This document shows, piece by piece, positions 19,687 through 30,567 of a stretch of 64,000 nt of DNA. Within the stretch, counting starts at the first letter, position 1. Each line of letters opens with the position of its first letter. This DNA comes from Tubiluchus corallicola (taxonomy: Eukaryota; Priapulida; Priapulimorpha; Priapulimorphida; Tubiluchidae). The notes beneath the pieces are model-generated. The model was not told the origin of the DNA and made no database searches. It was given only the letters and a program-made list of their open reading frames with translations. The stretch is taken from NCBI GenBank assembly GCA_030141605.1, contig JAQGDQ010000107.1:280514-344513 (forward strand), given 5' to 3'. Position numbers and translations under genes: made by a program.

Positions 19687-19751
19687 TCTACATTGCTTAA
19701 CTTCGGTGATCAGACGATTACTGGTGTATTCAATGTGATATGGCCGTAGAC
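19687..19751 (-). pseudogene. Truncated 5S rRNA copy 3
   Basis: Only the 5' 65 bases of a minus-strand 5S gene remain (GTCTACGGCCATATCACATT through GTTAAGCAATGTAGA). The 3' half is replaced by the 17-bp minisatellite, whose unit also contains GTAGAC-like sequence. Confidence 0.85.
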
Positions 19752-20589
19752 ATTAGGAGTTTCTTAAGACGAGTTAACATAGAAATGATGTACATGAACA
19801 AGCAAACCTTTTTAGTATTGTAATGCAAAGTATAAATAAAAATATAACATGAAATTATAAAGTATCAGGGAGGTTGAAATACCGAGCTCAAGTATATTAC
19901 CTTCTAAATATGACATAATTAAACATGAGAATGATCAAGCATGAACAAGCAAAAATATTCTTCATTTAAAAATATTTGTCAGAACAAAAATCCATTTTTG
20001 AGTGGTGAAGAAGATCTTACAGCATTTTTCATCACCCTTCCTGACCATTTAAAAAAGTCTAAGCACCAAGTTAAGAAGTTACCAGCATCAGCAGTCGCCG
20101 GGCAGTCACCCATTCAAACGCAAAACCAAACCAGGTTCGAGGTTGCTTAACTTCTGCATTTCGTTAAAAAGAGATAATATAGAAACAGTAGATAGATTAC
20201 GGTGAACGTAGTAACAAAGTACCTGTTTTGATTTTTTATGAAAATCAAAAATCAGTTTTGAAGGGCAGTGGCTGATTTTCTACGCATACTACGATTACTA
20301 CGATTTCCAAGCATAACAAAGTACCTGTTTTGATTTTTTATGAAAATCAAAAATCATTTTTGAAGGGCAGTGGCTGATTTTCTAGTTTATTTTCATTTTT
20401 CCTTACCTTGTGTAACATTCGAGAAACGTAACAAATAGATAGTTTTTCACATTAAAATGCAAAAAAATAAAAATCAACGTAAGGTCGAGACAGACATTTA
20501 TTTCCACCACTTCAACTTCCAAAAATCAAAGACAATCTAAAGTGTTCGTGTTGTGCACACACTTCGCTAGATAATTGTCAATCACTAAA

Positions 20590-20709
20590 AAGACTACAGC
20601 ACGTGGTATTCCTAGGCGGTCACCCATCCAAGTACTAACCACGCTCTACATTGCTTAACTTCGGTGATCAGACGAGAACCGGTGTATTCAATGTGATATG
20701 GCCGTAGAC
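20590..20709 (-). rRNA. 5S ribosomal RNA copy 4
   Basis: Minus-strand 5S with intact control region (GTTAGTACTTGGATGGGTGA) and start GTCTACGGCCATATCACATT. The end is CTGTAGTCTTTTT rather than CTGTAGAC, one change in the terminal stem. Possibly functional. Confidence 0.9.
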
Positions 20710-21038
20710 ATTAGCAGTTTCTTAAGACGAGTTAACATAGAAATGATGTACATGAACAGCAAATATTTCTAGTATTGTAATGCAAAGTATAAATAAAAAT
20801 ATCACATGAAATTGTAAAGTATCAGGGAGGTGGAAATACCGTGCTCAAGTATATTGCCTTTTAAATATGACATAATTTACAAGTCCTGGGCAGTCACCCA
20901 TTCAAACGCAAAACCAGGTTCGAGGTTGCTCAACTTCTGCATTTTGTTACAGACAGATAACGTAGAAATAATGGATAGATTAAGCGAAACACAAGAACAA
21001 GGTAAACTGTTTTGATTTTTTTTTATAAAAATCAAAAA

Positions 21039-22903
21039 TCATCTTTGGGGGATACCAACCAGTAGATGAATTTCTCGTGGATTGCCACAAAGAATCTCTG
21101 GGTCACCTAGGATCATGCCCTTTAAGTCTCCTAACCAATCACCCTCAGAACATGCCGGAAAGGGTCTCACTAGTTTATCTTGGGTGGTGGCATTAAAGGT
21201 CACAATTTTTCCTGTATTTGTTCGAAGTTTAGCACGAACAATGTGGCATTTCTGTTGCGGTGTGCTAAGTCCACCCATAATAGCTAACGAAAGATTACGC
21301 TCGCCTATAATTTCGCAACCTGCTCGCTCTGCAACATCACACAAAATAAGAGAGGTAGTGGCACCAGGATTTATAAAAACACGAATAGGAATTGACGATT
21401 TGGTATCTTCCAAAACAGCAGTCGCAGTCATTAAGAACACAACATTCGTACAAAAAGACTGTAAATGAACTGATGGAACATCAACACTTGCATCAGAAGT
21501 ATTTGAACCTCTTTTAACATAAGGACTCACCTGGAAGCAGCCAGCAATTGAATTGCACAATAAATAATGATGCCATTTACTACATCGGTTGCATGGAGGT
21601 TTACGGCAAGTATCAGCTCTGTGGTTTAAACCAAGACACAAAAAACAACGGTGCTGCTCAGCAACCTTCTGTTTTCGCTCTTGCAAAGTCTTAGTAGGAA
21701 GAGACGCACAATCAAGCCACATATGTTGAGCTCTGCCACAAAATAAACAATGGGAATTCTTTGAAGCTGTAGGCGCATTTTTGGTGTTTCCACAAAAATC
21801 ACTAGACTGAAGAAGAGAAACTGAATCTAGGGTGCTCCTCACACCTAAATTCTTATACCCAGCACGACGACTAAATTCACCAGACTCTCTATGGCGAGTA
21901 TATGAAGCAGCCTTTCGTCTAATATCAACTTCGCTTTTCATGAACTGTCGAAATTTTTCAAAGCATGTTGTGTCATCTTCACGCTGTCATCTTCACGCCT
22001 TCTCATTCACTCCCATTCAACACGCCAAGCATATGGAATTTTTGCTAGAAAGAGAGGTTTTAGGGTTTTACCTAATTCTTCTGTACTAAGTCCCATTGCA
22101 CTGAGGCCTCTTATAACAACTTCAAGCTCATCTACAAAACTTCCTTGTGCTTCAATATTTTTCGAATCGGTGATGGGCTTTAACTGCCACAGTTTTTTTA
22201 ACAATGACATCTCGATTGCGTCTTTATCACCAAATCTCTCCTTTAACAAAGAAACAGCTTCCTTATAATTGCCATCTACAGGCTGCAGGCCATCTATCAC
22301 ATGAGCAGCTTCACCTTTAAGTAAGCTCTTTAAGTAAACAAGTTTATGAACGTCTGGTACAGGTTTAGCATCCACAGAGGCAACGAACATGTCCCAAAAT
22401 TCGTAAAACTTCAATGGGTCACCACTGAAAGTTGGCAGTTGCAATTTAGGTAGTTTTATGTTGGTGACTTCTGCACCGACTACATTATTAGTTGGTAAAT
22501 TCGCTGCACTTTCACTACGTGCTAAATCACAGTTATTCACTCGTCGCAAGACAAAATCATTATCACTTGCATGTCGCTGGAAATCACTAGGACTACATGG
22601 TCTTGAATCTGGTTTTAGCAAACTTAGTGCCTGAGCAGAAATTAATTCCGCTGTGTTGATTAATTCACTTGCCTCTATAATCGCTTGTTCAAGTTCTTCA
22701 CCTTCTAAATAATCTTCTAACTACACTTCTGTTTCATTAAAGGTGGCAATATATTTTCCAAGGTTCTCTAATTTTTGCTGAACAAACACAAAGTTAGGCG
22801 TTTCACTAGACATCGCCTCTTTTAGTAATTTTATGCCAGTCTTCACCCAACCCTTGGATCTACTTCTAGAGTGTTTAATTTTATCACACTCAGCCATACT
22901 CAT
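21039..22903 (-). mobile_element. BEL/Pao LTR retrotransposon gag and start of pol, defective
   Basis: On the minus strand from 22903: a charged N-terminal part; then KLPKLQLPTFSGDPLKFYEF, the conserved start of the DUF1759 Gag domain; then two zinc knuckles (CLFCGRAQHMWLDC and CFLCLGLNHRADTC, both CX2CX4HX4C); then a DUF1758-type aspartic protease region (RVFINPGATTSLI) with Asn where the catalytic Asp is expected. Lesions are an in-frame TAG at about 22721, a TGA at about 22007, and a 14-bp tandem duplication (21971-21984 repeated at 21985-21998) that shifts the frame. Reverse transcriptase, integrase and LTRs are absent, so this is a truncated dead copy inside the 5S block. Confidence 0.9.
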
Positions 22904-23460
22904 CTAAAGGTCTCTTTTCCCGGCAGTTCCGTACCAAAATATAAATACAATCACGGATAAGTTCCAATTATTTAATACAAAAAGATTTATTTAAAACTGT
23001 AAATTGTTTATCACGCATAAAATCGAATTTTGCCACTGGAACAAAAATGGCGCACACATGTGGAACAAAAAAACACAATATGCAAAATCTTCGTGACATA
23101 GTTTTACAAAAATATCTGTCAGAACAAAAATCCATTTTTGAGTGTTGAAGAAGATTTTACAGCTTTTGTCAGAACCCTTCCCGTCCATTTAAAAAAATGT
23201 AAGCCAAGGGCAGTCACCCATTCAAACACAAAACCAAACCAGGTTCCAGGTTGCTTAACTTCTGTATTTCGTTGAAAAGAGATAATATAGAAATAATAGA
23301 TAGATTAAGGTGAACGTAGGAACAAAGTATCTGTTTTGATTTTTTATGAAAATCAAAAATAATTTTTGAAGGGCAGTGGCTGATTTTCTAGTTTTATTTT
23401 CATTTTTCTTCACATTGTGTAATATTCGAGAAACGTAGCAAATAGATAGTTTTTGACATT

Positions 23461-23709
23461 ATCCGACATACGAACACGATGATACTTACTCAAATCATAA
23501 TTTCATTTTTCCTAGACCTTACTAAACTAGTTTATATTTTATTTTTTGAATTTCTAGTTGCACTTATAGTTTAGCTTGCACCAGACGCATTTGCCTAGAA
23601 CAGTGTATGTTTTTTATATGGACTAACACTGATTGTCTGTCTTTTAATATGATGGTCAATGTTTTATAATGGCGAATAAAGATTTTACTACTACTACTAC
23701 TACTACTAC
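23461..23709 (+). mobile_element. 5'-truncated LINE insertion with (TAC)n tail and target duplication
   Basis: A 249-bp insert ends AATGGCGAATAAAGATTTTA followed by a TAC run. It is flanked by an 18-bp direct repeat TAGATAGTTTTNGACATT (23443-23460 and 23710-23727, one mismatch). The flanks match uninterrupted 5S spacers elsewhere, so insertion into a 5S unit is clear. Confidence 0.9.
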
Positions 23710-23873
23710 TAGATAGTTTTAGACATTAAAATGCAAAGCAAATAAAAATCAACATAATGTCGAGACAGACACTTATTCCCACCACTTCGACTTCCAAAAA
23801 TCAAAAACAATACTGTTAAAATGAAACGGTCGTGTTGTGCACACACTTCGATAGATAATAGTCACTAGCTAAA

Positions 23874-23993
23874 AAGTCTACAGCACGTGGTATTCCTAGG
23901 CGGTCACCCATCCAAGTACTAACCACGCTTTACATTGCTTAACTTCGGTGATCAGACGAGAACCGGTGTTTTCAATGTGATATGGCAGTAGAC
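23874..23993 (-). rRNA. 5S ribosomal RNA copy 5
   Basis: Full-length minus-strand 5S with intact control region and a T5 terminator. It has GTCTACTGCCATATC at the start (one change) and AAACACCGG in place of ATACACCGG. Confidence 0.9.
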
Positions 23994-24696
23994 ATTAACA
24001 GTTTCTTAAGATGAGTTAACATAGAAATGATGTACATGAACAAGTAAACCTTTTTAGCATTTTAATGCAAAGTATAAACAGAAATATCACATGAAATTAT
24101 AAAATGTCAGGGAGGTTGAATACCGTGCTTAAGTATATTACCTTCTAGATATGACATAATTAAACATGGGAATGATCAAGCATGAACAAGCAAAAAGATT
24201 CTTCATTTAAAAATATTTGTCAGAACAAAAATCCATTTTTGAGTGGTGAAAAAGATCTTACAGCATTTGTCATCACCCTTCCTGATCATTTAGAAAAATG
24301 TAAGTACCGGGCAGTCACCCATTCAAACGCAAAACCAGGTTTGAGGTTGCTTAACTTCTGCATTTTGTTATAGACAGATAATATAGAAATAATAGATAGA
24401 TGAAGGTGAACGTAGTAACAAAGTATCTGTTTTGATTTTTTATGAAAATCAAAAATCATTTTTGAAGGACAGTGGCTGATTTTCTAGTTTTATTTTCATT
24501 TTTCCTTACTTTGTATAATATTGGAGAAATGCAACAAGTAGATAGTCTTTCACATTAAAATGCAAAAAAAATCAACATAATGTCGAGACAGACATTTATT
24601 TTCACCACTTCAACTTCCAAAAATCAAAAACAATACTGTCAAAATGAAACGGTCGTGTTGTGCACACACTTTGATAGTTAATAGTCACTAGCTAAA

Positions 24697-24816
24697 AAGT
24701 CTACAGCACGTGGTATTCCTAGGCGGTCCCCCATCCAAGTACTAACCACGCTCTACATTGCTTAACTTCGGTGATCAGACGAGAACCGGTGTATTCAATG
24801 TGATATGGCCGTAGAC
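24697..24816 (-). rRNA. 5S ribosomal RNA copy 6
   Basis: Full-length minus-strand 5S with GTCTACGGCCATATCACATT at the start and CTGTAGACTTTTT at the end. The control box reads TTGGATGGGGGA, one change from the usual GGGTGA. Confidence 0.9.
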
Positions 24817-24889
24817 ATTAGCAGTTTCTTAAGACGAGTTAACATAGATATGATGTACATGAACAAGCAAACATTTTTGGCATTGAAAT

Positions 24890-26900
24890 TAAAAATACAA
24901 AAAAATCAGGATAGTGCACAGATACTCGCTCTCACCACTTCAACTTCCAATCAAGAGAAAACGATTTAAAGTGTCAGAAAGGTATCGAACAGTTTTTTAA
25001 AGTCAGTAATGATTTAACTTAATGGATAAAAGATATTTTTTGAAAATTTGAATTTTTCGTTTAATTCACATTAGAATCTCCAAATTCTGTATTCGTATTT
25101 AAAACTTGGTATTGTTCATAATATGCGCATCTATTTTTACGGCAAACGGTTTACTGCGAAGCTTGCTCACCAATTTACAGGTTTACAAATAATTATTGGG
25201 TTTAGTCCTACTCTGCTTAGTTGCATACATCTCAAGGGCACGCACTGACTAATTTGTAACTAGTACTATAATTCCACACATTAGTTTACCTAGAGTAAAC
25301 TCATCTCCTAAGTAATTGTTGCTCTTTCTCATAGTTACTTTTTCTCATAAATTTTTCTATATTACACTTTTTATGCTTATTTTTTTCTTTCCGTACTCTC
25401 AGTTTTTAACTTTACTCACTAACCTTGGCCAAATTCCCCTGTTAATAAGACCCCATTTGAAACTACTACATATAATAATCCTAATTACTGAATAATTGTA
25501 TTGTTTTGTTTAGATCTAACTTTATTATTTTTTGTTTTCAGTTCTTTTTGAATAATTTGTATCATTTATACTGTTTTTATTATTATTTTTTTCTTATTTG
25601 TTTTTGTTTTTGTTATCTGCAGCATCACCGTTAATTTTTAATGTCTTAATCTATTTATAAGAAATGGCAGGAGACTAGAAGACCCTACGGTCCTTCCCTG
25701 CCCTGCTCCATGATTATAATTACTTAATATTTAAAAAACGTTTGATGTTAAACTAATTGGAGAAAATAAATGTTCTATGTCTATGTCTATGTCTATGTCT
25801 ATGTCTATGTCTATGTCTATGTCTATGTCTATGTCTATGTCTATGTCTATGTCTATGTCTATGTCTATGTCTATGTCTATGTCTATGTCTATGTCTAGAC
25901 ACATTAGACATTAGTTTTGTCAACGAGATGCTTATAAGGGACTGAAGAGTCGAACCCAATACCTTCTACACCGCAAAGAGACGTAACTTTTAAGAATGGG
26001 CATTGGGTTGTCCAGAAAGTCCTATTGAATGAAGCATGTTAAGTGAACAAATAATACTGCAAAATCTCATAGTGAATAACAGCAGCAAAGCATCAGCACA
26101 ACGTAACCACAGTCAAGTACTTATTTAAACAGTGAACATTGGAGGAATCGAACTCAATTCACAACTGCTATTAATTAGAGTAATATTAATTAGAATTCGT
26201 AAGTTTAAAACAAATGTCAAAAAGTTGCTATCATGTTCGTTGTTGCTAAGTTGCACAAGTTGCTAACACGTATAACCGAGCTTGTTAAAACACGTAGTCG
26301 TCATTAAATATTTTGCTTTTTCGATATCATTAGAGGTACAAATGTATATGGGTTGATGTAATATAGCGAAAAAAGACATAATAATTGAAAGGTTTGCAAA
26401 GTAACTGTGTATTCAAGTAAGACGGGTGGCCGGAAATGATGTAGTAGAAACACTGCATTTTTCTAATAAAAATTTATTGAAACTTGTTATACAATGATCT
26501 GTCTATGAAACGGATATTTTTCTGTAATAAACAATTTAAATCTTTATTAAGTTTACAGATACATATGATTATTTTTTAGAAAATACAACGAATTATCATT
26601 TCCTGAAACACAACGTACGTAATATGTCTAATTGAGGAGTCACTTATAAATTGTCATAAACCAATTCGTCATTATACTGAAGTTTCGATAATTTATACTA
26701 AAGTTTTGGTGTCCACGTTTGCCTAACACATAAAAATAGAAAAAAACGAACAACTAACCCGTGTTTCTTGCTGGAAACCTTTAAACATTAACACAGCGTT
26801 ATTGTCTATAAATGTAGGGCTTAATATCCTGTATATACGCTAACGATGGTAATTTTCCGCCCAGAAACTAGTGCATTTTCCTGAAATTGGCACCCAGTTT
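24890..26900. other. Intergenic region upstream of the Tyr/His-rich gene
   Basis: Apart from the LINE-like tail at 25600-25896 I see AT-rich sequence with no gene. It ends with two possible TATA boxes at 26807-26813 and 26947-26953. Confidence 0.5.
25600..25896 (+). mobile_element. Probable LINE 3' end with (TCTATG)n tail
   Basis: AT-rich 3'-UTR-like sequence containing ACCCTACGGTCCTTCCCTGC and AATAAA is followed by about 20 copies of TCTATG (25774-25896). The structure matches the other microsatellite-tailed inserts in this window. No coding part is present. Confidence 0.6.
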
Positions 26901-26946
26901 TTACGCCATGACCGCTATCATTTGGAGGACGTTTCTAATTGGCCTC

Positions 26947-26953
26947 TATAAAT
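26947..26953 (+). promoter_or_regulatory. TATA box of the Tyr/His-rich secreted gene
   Basis: TATAAAT preceded by ATTGG (inverted CCAAT) at about 26938, roughly 85 bp upstream of the first exon's donor. A second TATAAAT lies at 26807-26813 and could be an alternative. Confidence 0.55.
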
Positions 26954-27034
26954 GCTTTCCACATTTTCCCGACTGCCACAGTTGTCAAATTGTTCCACAA
27001 TCGCAGGCCTACGGTCAGAGAGCAAAACTTCAAA

Positions 27035-29366
27035 ATGTAAGTGCGAGTAACTGTTTTTTTATTTCAAAACTTGATGTAAACGTTTGAATGATTTTGATAA
27101 ATCTGTAAAAAGTCATTTAGTTGCTAGCTTTATAAATTAACGATGCACAGAGTCCTATTCATTTTCTGAAAATGTTTTTTATTAGCAAGTTTAAAATTTT
27201 TGATCAGCAGTCTAGTCTAATTTGCTCAATTCAGCAGTCAGCATAAATAATCAATTTAAAAAAAAATGTGCAAACGTTTGATTTGAAGTTTAAAACTACA
27301 AAAATAGTATCGAAATAACAGCTTGTAATTGAAATATTCTATAAAAGGATTACAATAATGTTATCTAATAATATTATCTTCTTGTTAATAATGAAATGTA
27401 AATTTATTTGTAAAATTTGCAAATTATAGTGCGAACTTAGTACTGAAGCGCACAACAAGCTTTTGACGTATTTTTACATCCACGTTTGTGCAATTTTCTT
27501 TAAAAAAGTGGATACTTATGCTCATTACTGATTTCAAAGCTTATTCAATTAATTGATTTTTTAAATAAACATGTTAAAAAGATGCGAAAATTCAGAATTA
27601 GGACCACGTTCTTAAACTGTAAATCTAAATTTTGCAAAAGTTTTTGTTTCAAATTTTAAGTTGAATTTAGACCCATGCTTGTAAGAGTTGGGAACTTTAT
27701 CATCTGGCAAATACCAGTTCCGGGTAGTTATAATGTTGATGTTGCTTGTTGCTGATGCTACCGTCGTTGTTACTGTTAATCATGCTACTGTTGTTGTAAT
27801 TATTGTTGTAGTTTTAGTAGCAGTAGCAGTAATAGTAATGTAGTTGTAGAAGTAATTGTTGTTGTTGTTGTCGTTGTTGCTATTGCTGTTGCTGCTGCTG
27901 CTGTTTTGATGATGATAATGACGAATGATGAATGCAACTACGATGAAGACGACGGCGATGATCATGATGATGATACACTTCTTACCTGTGCACTTAACAC
28001 AAGGCTAATGCAAATTTTCGTTGCAGGGATACGATTCTTGTTGCCGTTCTAGCCGTTGCTGTACTTAGCATGGTAAGCGCCAGTGGGCCATCGTACCGGA
28101 ACGATGTGGCGTTTGCTCCCGGAGGTGCTGTTCCACACGGCTATAAGGGCAACACAGCAGCCTATCACAAAGTAGCACCAGCTCCAAAAACTTATTTTCA
28201 CACCACAACGTACGGACCGGTGAGCAAAGGCAAGTTGGAAGGAGATGGGCAGAAAAGTAGCGAAACCTCATTTTCTCGCTCTGGTCGGGCTCACGGAACT
28301 TTGACTAGTCAAGATAAATCCTACGCGAAGGAGACCTCAGCAAAATCTAGAGGTTACGACTACGATTACAAGTAAGCATACAGACAAAACTAAACAAAAC
28401 TAAACTAAAGTTATAATTCAAAACGGCTGAAACTTATTATATTGTTTTGCAATTTAACAAGCGCCAAAAAGTAACAAATTGTTTTGATAGTAATTATCTG
28501 GCAAATTATATGAACAACATTGTCTGAAATCAAGTGTTACTGAAATCATACTTAGTTTGTTTGCTTTTAAAACAGCTGTTCACTTGTTTAAATTCACTTG
28601 ATCGTGATTATTAAATTTCTTGTTTAACGATGGATAACGCAATCATGCCTAAAACCAGTTTGTAAGGTTCGCAGTGGGCACAGAACACTGATTAATTAAC
28701 TTATTCGTTAATAGATGTCACTACAGTGCACTTCGTAAAATTATTAAATTTATTAAAACAGAAGCTATGTTAATATATTTTTAACCAATTACCAAAATAT
28801 CAGTAAAGTAAGTTATGACTTTATTAGAAGTTAAATCGTAGACATACGAAAATTTTTCAGTAGAAACCGCTTTTTATTTCTCTTTTACTATAAAAATATT
28901 TTAACGAAATATTTTACTATAAAGAATAACAAGTTTATTTAAACACCCAACTGCAGCGATTGCATGTGTATTTTAGTCACGTGGTCTCGCTTGAATTTTA
29001 ACTCTTTTTTTGAAATGCATCTATTGCTACACCGAGTATATACATCGGGGTTAATATAGTTTAATTAACAAGTCGATGAACATAATTAAATGCTTTGCTT
29101 CTTGTCCTAGGGAAGGCCATGAATATTATCAACCAGAAACGTTATACAAGTACGACATAGTTCGACCAATATTAAGCCATTCTTACGACGGCTACGGCTA
29201 CGATTATCCATCAACGAAAACTTATCACAATGGCGGATATGCTAACGACGATTACAGCTACGGCCATCCCAGTAAATACCGACAGCATGGATATTCAACG
29301 AGTCCGATTCGCCATGATAACACTTTACATCGTCCAGTAGGTGGCCAACGATGTTATTGTTATTAA
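27035..29366 (+). CDS. Secreted tyrosine/histidine/glycine-rich protein, start codon split by an intron
   Basis: Exons 27035-27036 (coding AT), 28027-28371 and 29111-29366 join in phase to give 200 residues. The first exon ends CAAAAT|GTAAGT and the second begins G|GAT ACG, so A-T|G forms the initiator and yields MDTILVAVLAVAVLSMVSA, a convincing signal peptide. Without this join the only in-frame ATG (28070) leaves almost no hydrophobic stretch. The mature protein has SYRNDVAF, a Ser/Lys-rich middle, and a Tyr/His/Gly-rich C-terminal half (YDGYGYDYPS, YSYGHPSKYR) ending CYCY. AATAAA is near 29547. I do not recognise the family. The composition suggests an extracellular structural protein. 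The first intron contains GTT/CAG triplet runs (27725-27975). Confidence 0.8.
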
Positions 29367-30421
29367 GTTAAATTCAGGGCATGCATGAAGCATTACTTAC
29401 TTCCGGTTATCAAAAAATTGCAATGTTAAATTTTACTGTTGGATTAAGTCCTTAGAATTAGTTTTGTATATAGATTTATTACAAATATATAAAAACGGCC
29501 TTAAAATGTCACAATTGCGATAACAACATGTAGTTTTTGTACAAATAATAAAAATTATCATAATACTCAACGATTTTGCATTATAGCTTTATTAATAAAA
29601 CTGAATTACAAAAATTACGCTATTGGGCATAATTTTTATTCATTTTTACAGTGTACTCCAATCTTAATGTCATTTTGCTCGCTTTAGAATGTGCATAATT
29701 CAAAATCAATTTTATGCAAAAATAATAACAATACTATTAACAAGGATAACAACAACGGTATGCAAAAGATGCATTCTGTCTTAACAATAAACGACAAAAC
29801 ATCAACAACAAAGTGAACGTTGCTATAACAACATAACATTAATTTCATGCACAAAAATTCTTTTTATTTAAATTTTGAACTTACGCGTAATTTAAATTGT
29901 ATTAGGAATTATAAACTGAAATCATTATAATCAATAAGTTAACGATGCCCAAATTTTGGCACGAATATACAGATAATAATGTTGAGAAAATCACTTGTTT
30001 TTAAAATCAGTTTGAGGAATAAAGTAATCGAAACAGAACCAGCTAATGAAGGAAAAAAACCAGATTATAGCTCTGTAGCTTTGGCCTAAATCAACTACTA
30101 GCAACATAAATACTATCACTAAAACATACTGTAAATAAAGCTATAGAACTACACTAAAGCTTCTACTAGTAACTTTGGAAAAAATATACTTTTGCCGGCA
30201 GTAGCAGGTCTAGTTGTTTTGGGCATAAGCAGCAAGAGTACCGAGCACCAAAGTCTTAAACGAAAGGCTAAGGAAGTTCTGCTCAGCTACAAAACAAGTG
30301 TTTCCTTTTAAAAAAAATATTACCTCAAGTAATAAAACCTGATCGATGATGTTCAAAAAGGCAGAAATGAAATTATCAGTTTTCCGCTGTTGCAATTCGG
30401 TTGCTGCTTTAGTCAATTACA
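29367..30421. other. Convergent intergenic region
   Basis: AT-rich sequence between the Tyr/His-rich gene (plus) and the chitinase-like gene (minus). It holds the poly(A) signal of the first (29547). No gene is seen. Confidence 0.6.
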
Positions 30422-30567
30422 TTTATTTCCAATGATCTAGGTAATAAAAAGATACTGCTAAGCATTACTAGGACACTATTCCTCCCACTTTTGAAAAGGG
30501 ATTAAACATGGTCACAGGTAAACAGCAAGGACTGGCACACAAAAACAAATTAGTCTACTGCTACATA

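Larger units (their letters stand above)
19687..24890 (-). repeat. 5S rDNA tandem block II (about four units, interrupted)
   Basis: Minus-strand 5S copies at 19687 (truncated), 20590, 23874 and 24697 are linked by the same spacer as block I. The second decayed 5S-like stretch recurs near 20098, 20887, 23208 and 24308. The unit between 20710 and 23993 carries a BEL/Pao fragment (from about 21040) and a small LINE insertion (23461-23709). The unit at 19752-20589 has an internal duplication of about 70 bp (20213-20283 repeated at 20318-20385). Confidence 0.85.

Noticed and set aside
25753-25959. HRHRHR and CLCLCL frames
   Set aside because: Translation of the TCTATG hexamer run.
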